Shown in pieces: positions 59,959 to 64,000 of a stretch of DNA of 64,000 nucleotides. Origin of the DNA: Microbacterium algeriense (GTDB taxonomy: Bacteria; Actinomycetota; Actinomycetes; Actinomycetales; Microbacteriaceae); NCBI RefSeq assembly GCF_008868005.1, contig NZ_WAAO01000001.1, forward strand, positions 434,001 to 498,000. The letters run 5' to 3'. A program made the position numbers and the translations under genes. The notes under the pieces were generated by a model that saw only the letters and a program-made list of their open reading frames with translations, searched no databases and was not told the DNA's origin. The number at the start of each line of letters is the position of its first letter. Positions within the stretch are counted from its first letter, which is position 1.

Positions 59959-61625
59959 ACGCGCTCCTGGAGGGGCTGAACTCGCTCCTCGACATCTCGA
60001 TCCTGCTGTACATGCTCGTGGGTCTCGTGCTCGGCTTCATGGTCGGCGCCTTCCCCGGCATCACGGCGACCATGGCCGTCGCGCTCGCCGCCGGCTTCAC
60101 CATGACCCTCGAGCCCGTGCAGGGCCTCGCCGTGCTGCTGACGATCTACGTCGCGGCGAACTTCGGCGACCGGGTGCCGTCCATCCTGATCAACACCCCG
60201 GGAACGCCGGCATCCATCGCGACCACCCTGGACGGCTACCCGATGGCCAAGCAGGGCAGGGCTGGTCTCGCGCTCACGATCTCCGCGATCGTCTCGGCGG
60301 TCGGAATCCTCGCCTCGCTCGTGCTGTTCTCGGTCGCCGCCGTGCCGATCGCCAGCTTCGCCCGCGACTACTTCAAGTCTCCCGAGCTGTTCGCCCTCGT
60401 CGTCTTCGGCATCGCGATCATGATCGGCATCTCGTCCAAGTCGATGCTCAAGGGCATCCTCGCCGGCCTCTTCGGGCTGATGCTCGGCAGCGTCGGAACC
60501 TACGCGGCCACCGCCGACCAGCGCTTCACGTTCGGCGTGCTGGAACTCGTCGAGGGCGTGAACTTCATCGCCGTGATCATCGGCCTTTTCGGCATCGCCG
60601 AGCTGTTCGACCAGCTGCTCACGCACCGCACGTCGCACGTCCGGCCGATCTCGAGCCTCGGCCGGTGGTGGCCGAACCGCGCGGAGCTGAAGCAGAGCGG
60701 GCGCGCGACCGCGGTCGGCGGTGCTGTCGGACTCGGCGTCGGGCTCATCCCCGCAGCCGGCGGTGACATCGCCGGGCTCATCGGCTGGGAGCGGGCGCGC
60801 AAAGCCTCCAAGCACCCCGAGATGTTCGGCAAGGGCTCGATCGAGGGCGTCGCCGCCAGTGACACCGCCTCCAGCGCCACGCTCGGTGGCTCGCTCACCA
60901 CGACGATGGCACTCGGCATCCCCGGCGACTCCGTCATGGCGGTCATGATCGGGTCGATGATCATCTGGGGCATCACGCCCGGTCCGACACTCTTCACCAA
61001 CCGTCCCGACCTCGTCGTCTCGATCGTCGGCATCATGCTCGTCGCGACGATCCTGTCGCTCGCGCTGAGCCTGGTGCGCATGAAGGGCATGGTGAAGCTG
61101 CTCGACGTGCCGCAGCCGTACCTGTGGAGCGGCATCCTGATCTTCTGCATCATCGGCACGTATGCCACGTCCAACAGTCTCTCCACTGTGGTGACGATGC
61201 TCGTCTTCGGCGTCATCGGCGTGCTGCTCAAGCGCATGCAGGTTCCGGCCGGTCCCGTGGTGCTCGGTCTGCTGCTCGGGCCGCTCGCCGAGGAGAACCT
61301 CGCCCGCACGCTGGCGATCCTCCCGACGCGCCCCTTCTTCGAGGTCGTCAGCCCGATCGCGCTCGTGCTGCTCGCGCTGGCCGTGCTCTCGATCGTGATG
61401 CCGGCGATCCGGGCCGCCCGCAAGCCCCGCGGGGAGCGCGCGTCGCTGGAGGACTCGATCCTCCACACCGACAGCATCGTGCAGATCGAGAAGGCGCACG
61501 ACGAGCTCGCCGCGCAGCCCGATCTGCTCACCTCCACCGTGCGGAACGTCGACGCTCCCACGCGCCGTGAGGCCAAGACCCGCAAGAACCGCACGAGCAC
61601 GACCTCCGAGGAGACCGAGAAGTGA
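59955..61625 (+). CDS. tctA: TctA-family large membrane subunit
   Basis: A 556-residue protein with about 12 helices. VGAFPGITATMAVALAAGFT, GDRVPSILINTPGTPASIATTLDGYPMAKQG and LGIPGDSVMAVMIG are TctA signatures. The last 60 residues are hydrophilic and Arg/Thr-rich, longer than in many homologues. GTG start at 59955 overlaps tctB, and its end overlaps the aldolase gene by 4 nt. Confidence 0.88.
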   Translation: MNALLEGLNSLLDISILLYMLVGLVLGFMVGAFPGITATMAVALAAGFTMTLEPVQGLAVLLTIYVAANFGDRVPSILINTPGTPASIATTLDGYPMAKQGRAGLALTISAIVSAVGILASLVLFSVAAVPIASFARDYFKSPELFALVVFGIAIMIGISSKSMLKGILAGLFGLMLGSVGTYAATADQRFTFGVLELVEGVNFIAVIIGLFGIAELFDQLLTHRTSHVRPISSLGRWWPNRAELKQSGRATAVGGAVGLGVGLIPAAGGDIAGLIGWERARKASKHPEMFGKGSIEGVAASDTASSATLGGSLTTTMALGIPGDSVMAVMIGSMIIWGITPGPTLFTNRPDLVVSIVGIMLVATILSLALSLVRMKGMVKLLDVPQPYLWSGILIFCIIGTYATSNSLSTVVTMLVFGVIGVLLKRMQVPAGPVVLGLLLGPLAEENLARTLAILPTRPFFEVVSPIALVLLALAVLSIVMPAIRAARKPRGERASLEDSILHTDSIVQIEKAHDELAAQPDLLTSTVRNVDAPTRREAKTRKNRTSTTSEETEK

Positions 61626-62491
61626 CCCGCTACGACATCCTGACCGCCGTTCCCACCGCGTTCCATCGCGACGGAACCCTCGACCTCGAGGGATCGCGTG
61701 CGATCTTCCGGTTCGTGGCCGACTCGGGCAACGAGGGTGCCTTCATCCTCGGCACCACCGGCGAGTTCCCCGCCGTGGACGCCGCGGAATTCGAGGCGCT
61801 CGTGCAGGCCGCCCTCGCCGAGCTCGATGACCGGATGCGGGTCATCGTGCACGTGGGCCGTCCGAGCACCTACGAGGCCGTGCGGCTGACACGTGTCGCG
61901 CGCGCTCTCGGTGCGACCGAGTTCGCCGCCCTCACCCCGTACTACCTGCCGGCGACGGACGACGAGATCTTCGCCTACTACCGGGCGGTGTCCGAGGCCG
62001 TGGAGGACGGCCGCCTCTACGTGTACATCTATCCCGCCCGCAGCGGCAACAGCGTCACGCCCGAGCTGCTGGTCCGTCTGGCCGCACTGCCGAACGTCGT
62101 CGGCGCGAAGATCAGCGAACTCTCCCTGGACGACATCGCCGCGTACCGCGCCGCGGTGCCGGAGGACTTCGACCTCTACACCGGCGCCGACCGCGACCTC
62201 ATCGCCGCCGTCGGCGTGGGTGCGCAGGGTGTCGTCTCCGGGGTGTCGTCCGTCACTCCCAAGCCGTTCCGTGCCCTCGCTGACGCCGGGCGCTCCGGCG
62301 ATGCCGCCGCCATCAGCGCCGCCCAGGCAGCCGTCGACGACGTGGTCGCCCTCATCGGAGGGGACATGGCCCGCATGAAGGAGGCCTACCGCGTGCTCGA
62401 CGTGGTCGACACGCACTGCCGGATGGCCATCGCCGAACCGAGCGACGCAGAGCGGGCGGCTGTCGCGCAGGTGGTGACCGCGCACCGCTGA
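61622..62491 (+). CDS. DapA/NanA-family aldolase
   Basis: A 289-residue aldolase of the dihydrodipicolinate synthase/N-acetylneuraminate lyase family. GTTGEFPAV carries the Thr pair, YIYPARSGN the Tyr with the substrate-binding Arg, and VGAKISE the Schiff-base Lys. The stand-alone position after a TTT transporter suggests a sugar-acid aldolase rather than lysine biosynthesis. The GTG overlaps tctA by 4 nt. Confidence 0.85.
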   Translation: MTRYDILTAVPTAFHRDGTLDLEGSRAIFRFVADSGNEGAFILGTTGEFPAVDAAEFEALVQAALAELDDRMRVIVHVGRPSTYEAVRLTRVARALGATEFAALTPYYLPATDDEIFAYYRAVSEAVEDGRLYVYIYPARSGNSVTPELLVRLAALPNVVGAKISELSLDDIAAYRAAVPEDFDLYTGADRDLIAAVGVGAQGVVSGVSSVTPKPFRALADAGRSGDAAAISAAQAAVDDVVALIGGDMARMKEAYRVLDVVDTHCRMAIAEPSDAERAAVAQVVTAHR

Positions 62492-62525
62492 CCGCCGTCG
62501 CGGAGGTGTTCGAATCCTCACGGCT

Positions 62526-63472
62526 TCAAGAGTCTTCGGTCTCGAGCGGCTCGACGGAGAACCGGTACGCGGCTCCATCGCGGAACGGCTCGATGATCTC
62601 GAAGTTCTCGTACGCGGGCCCGCCCGGGATCGGAGAGGCGCTCGCCCAGTACGCCCAGCGAGCGTTGACCGCGGCCTCGAGTGCGGGGTGCGGGTCATCG
62701 ACGCGCCAGGTCTGCGAGGCGCGAAGCCCGAGAAAGCGCCAGTGATCCGCGGTGTCGGCGGAGTAGTCGGCCGACCAGGGGTCGTCTTCGTCCCCGGTCG
62801 CGCTCACGACCACCGCTGAGCCGTCGCGAGCGAGCTCGGCCAGGGGAAGCGTCCGTGCGCGGTGAATGCAGTACCGGAGAAGTCGGGCCAGAGCTCCCGG
62901 GGCATCACGGTGCGGTCGGCGAGGTGCAGCCGACGCAGCCGAGCCCAGTTGCCCATGGTCGCCGTGAGGATCAGGTTCGACAACGCCACGGAACGCGCAT
63001 TCGCGAAGCCGGCAACCTCCACCTCATGGGGTCGGTCGGCGAAGAAGCGCACTCGGACGCGGACATCGGCGCCATTGTCGAAGCGTTCGACACCGATCCA
63101 TACGGTGAGGGTCTCCACGCCTCCCGCCGTCTCGATCACACCCCGAGCCACCGTCGATGACGACGCATCTTCCGCAGCCTCGACGTCGTCGGACGACCAG
63201 AGCCGCTTGCCCTGCGCACCGGGATCGAGGGTGCTCTGCTCCATCTCCGAGTATCCGCGCTCGTCGACGCCCTGAGGGATCGGTTCGACGGCGATGAAGT
63301 TCACCAGCCGCTCGCGGTGATGCTCGAGATAGGGGGTGAAGACGCGAAGAAGTCCGCGGGGTCCGGGAATCGGTGGGATGCCGATCTGCATCCCGGCGTG
63401 ATGGCCCCAGCGAGGTTCGGAGGCCGGGTCGGTGGACGGCCTGAGCCACCGGACGGCGGAGGAGTGGGACAT
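62526..63472 (-). pseudogene. frameshifted gene of unknown function
   Basis: Two overlapping minus-strand frames join into one protein of about 314 residues. The first frame (63472 down to 62804) has a plausible start MSHSSAVRWLRPSTDP and continues through TATMGNWARLRRLHL. It runs out at a C4 tract (62843-62846 on the plus strand), after FTAHGRF. The second frame continues with LAELARDGSAVVVSATGDED and ends in EPLETEDS. Adding one C to the C4 tract would rejoin them. I do not recognise the family. The cause may be a real mutation or a sequencing error. Confidence 0.6.
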
Positions 63473-63492
63473 GACGAGAACCCTAGTGTCTT

Positions 63493-63512
63493 GAAATCGA
63501 TTTCGCTAGATT
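63493..63512 (+). promoter_or_regulatory. palindromic operator before DUF4185 gene
   Basis: GAAATCGATTTC (63493-63504) is a perfect palindrome centred on CG, as in LacI-family operators. TAGATT (63507-63512) follows as a possible -10. Confidence 0.5.
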
Positions 63513-63541
63513 CGGTTCACCAGCGTCGATCGAGGAGGATC

Positions 63542-64000
63542 ATGCCCCGTGTCAGCACCCCATTCCGCCGCACCGCAGTCGCGGTATCCGTCATCCTGGC
63601 TCTCGGTCTCGCCGGGTGCGCCGCCGGGGCTGACGGCGTGAGCGTCGACGCGGACCAGGACAAGCCCTTCGTCCTCGACGGGGTGAGCGACCTCACCGAG
63701 ATAGCCCAATTGACCGGGCCCGGGGCCATGAACGACACCGCAGCGGTCTCGGTCGCCGGCACGGACCTCGGCTCGATGACCAATGTCGGCGACCGGACGT
63801 TCTTCTTCTTCGGCGACACCTTCGGCGAGCGCGACCCCGAATCGATCGGGGGTCAGGGCGGGTTCTGGCGATCGAACGTCGCGGCCTGGACGACCGACGA
63901 CGACCCTTCGGACGGCATCGGGTTCGAAGGGTGGGTGGCAGACGACATCGGCCTCGCTGCCGCGCTCATCGAAGGAGATCATGATGCGAACGGGGCGGGC
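63542..64000 (+). CDS. DUF4185 lipoprotein, truncated by the window end
   Basis: At least 153 codons; the end is outside the window. The signal peptide ends LGLAGC (lipid Cys26). TDLGSMTNVGDRTFFFFGDTFGE is the first repeat of the DUF4185 beta-propeller-like family, secreted proteins thought to act on carbohydrates. ATG has a GAGGAGG ribosome-binding site 4-10 nt upstream. Confidence 0.75.
   Translation, partial: MPRVSTPFRRTAVAVSVILALGLAGCAAGADGVSVDADQDKPFVLDGVSDLTEIAQLTGPGAMNDTAAVSVAGTDLGSMTNVGDRTFFFFGDTFGERDPESIGGQGGFWRSNVAAWTTDDDPSDGIGFEGWVADDIGLAAALIEGDHDANGAG

Noticed and set aside
61622-62491. DapA-family gene as the lysine-pathway dihydrodipicolinate synthase
   Set aside because: It overlaps tctA and is co-transcribed with an organic-acid transporter; no other lysine genes are nearby.
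62804-62855. Programmed ribosomal frameshift in the split minus-strand gene
   Set aside because: No X-XXY-YYZ slippery heptamer or downstream structure is evident; a one-base change in the C4 tract explains it more simply.

Overview
The window is a strongly GC-rich stretch of an actinobacterial chromosome. The protein families, their order (dnaK-grpE-dnaJ-hspR, a CopD/CtaG fusion, dcd, DUF222-HNH, many APC/MFS carriers) and the small spacings point to Microbacteriaceae, most likely Microbacterium or a close relative. This is an inference from protein style and gene order, not from a marker-gene comparison. No phage, integrase, transposase or CRISPR array was seen.

Layout. 0.1-6.5 kb: a Zur-type regulator, a COG0701-type permease with its TIGR03943 partner, a membrane-anchored beta-propeller-like protein, a 3-methyladenine DNA glycosylase, the zinc-free ribosomal trio rpmB-rpmG-rpsN, and HU. 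6.6-11.2 kb: CopD/CtaG copper and cytochrome-oxidase assembly fusion, an anchored protein, and a PIF1/RecD-like helicase. 11.2-20.4 kb: heme oxygenase with a DtxR-type box, a DUF2470 protein, a serine-hydrolase lipoprotein that has lost its catalytic residues, CorA, an isochorismatase-fold hydrolase, an APC permease, an aquaporin, small enzymes, and tRNA-Gly(CCC). 20.5-29.6 kb: three regulator/target modules (HxlR/MFS, TetR/hydrolase, and a divergent pair of His-rich MarR proteins beside a CDF metal transporter), dcd, and an UMF1-type carrier.

29.7-36.2 kb is the most coherent accessory cluster. An RpiR/MurR-like regulator and NamZ (exo-N-acetylmuramidase family) are divergent from a solute-binding protein, two ABC permeases and an AmlB-like serine hydrolase. 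It looks like an ABC-transporter version of the Bacillus MurNAc/peptidoglycan-fragment recycling cluster. 36.2-43.0 kb: a double Lrp regulator, an MHS-family transporter, a YtcJ-type amidohydrolase, an AruI-like TPP decarboxylase and an agmatinase-family ureohydrolase, probably a guanidino-compound (2-ketoarginine type) catabolic operon. 43.0-50 kb: RIO1-type kinase with a 20-codon upstream ORF, MFS, AraC, HAD, APH-type kinase, and a DUF222-HNH nuclease.

50-54 kb is the heat-shock operon under a consensus-like promoter with two HAIR-like HspR boxes. 54.1-62.5 kb holds a GntR/FCD regulator, an ABC sugar-type importer with LacI-type operator repeats, and a tripartite tricarboxylate transporter (TctC-B-A) ending in a DapA-family aldolase. 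The TctC promoter is buried in a 38-bp perfect palindrome that shares its core with the gntR promoter. The window ends with a frameshifted gene and the start of a DUF4185 lipoprotein.

Two signals recur across the window. First, eleven genes have a TANNNT -10 hexamer exactly 6 nt before the start codon, which predicts leaderless mRNAs. Second, there are interspersed palindromic or repeat elements, notably two copies of a nested palindrome bounded by GCACAACTTCGGAGA.
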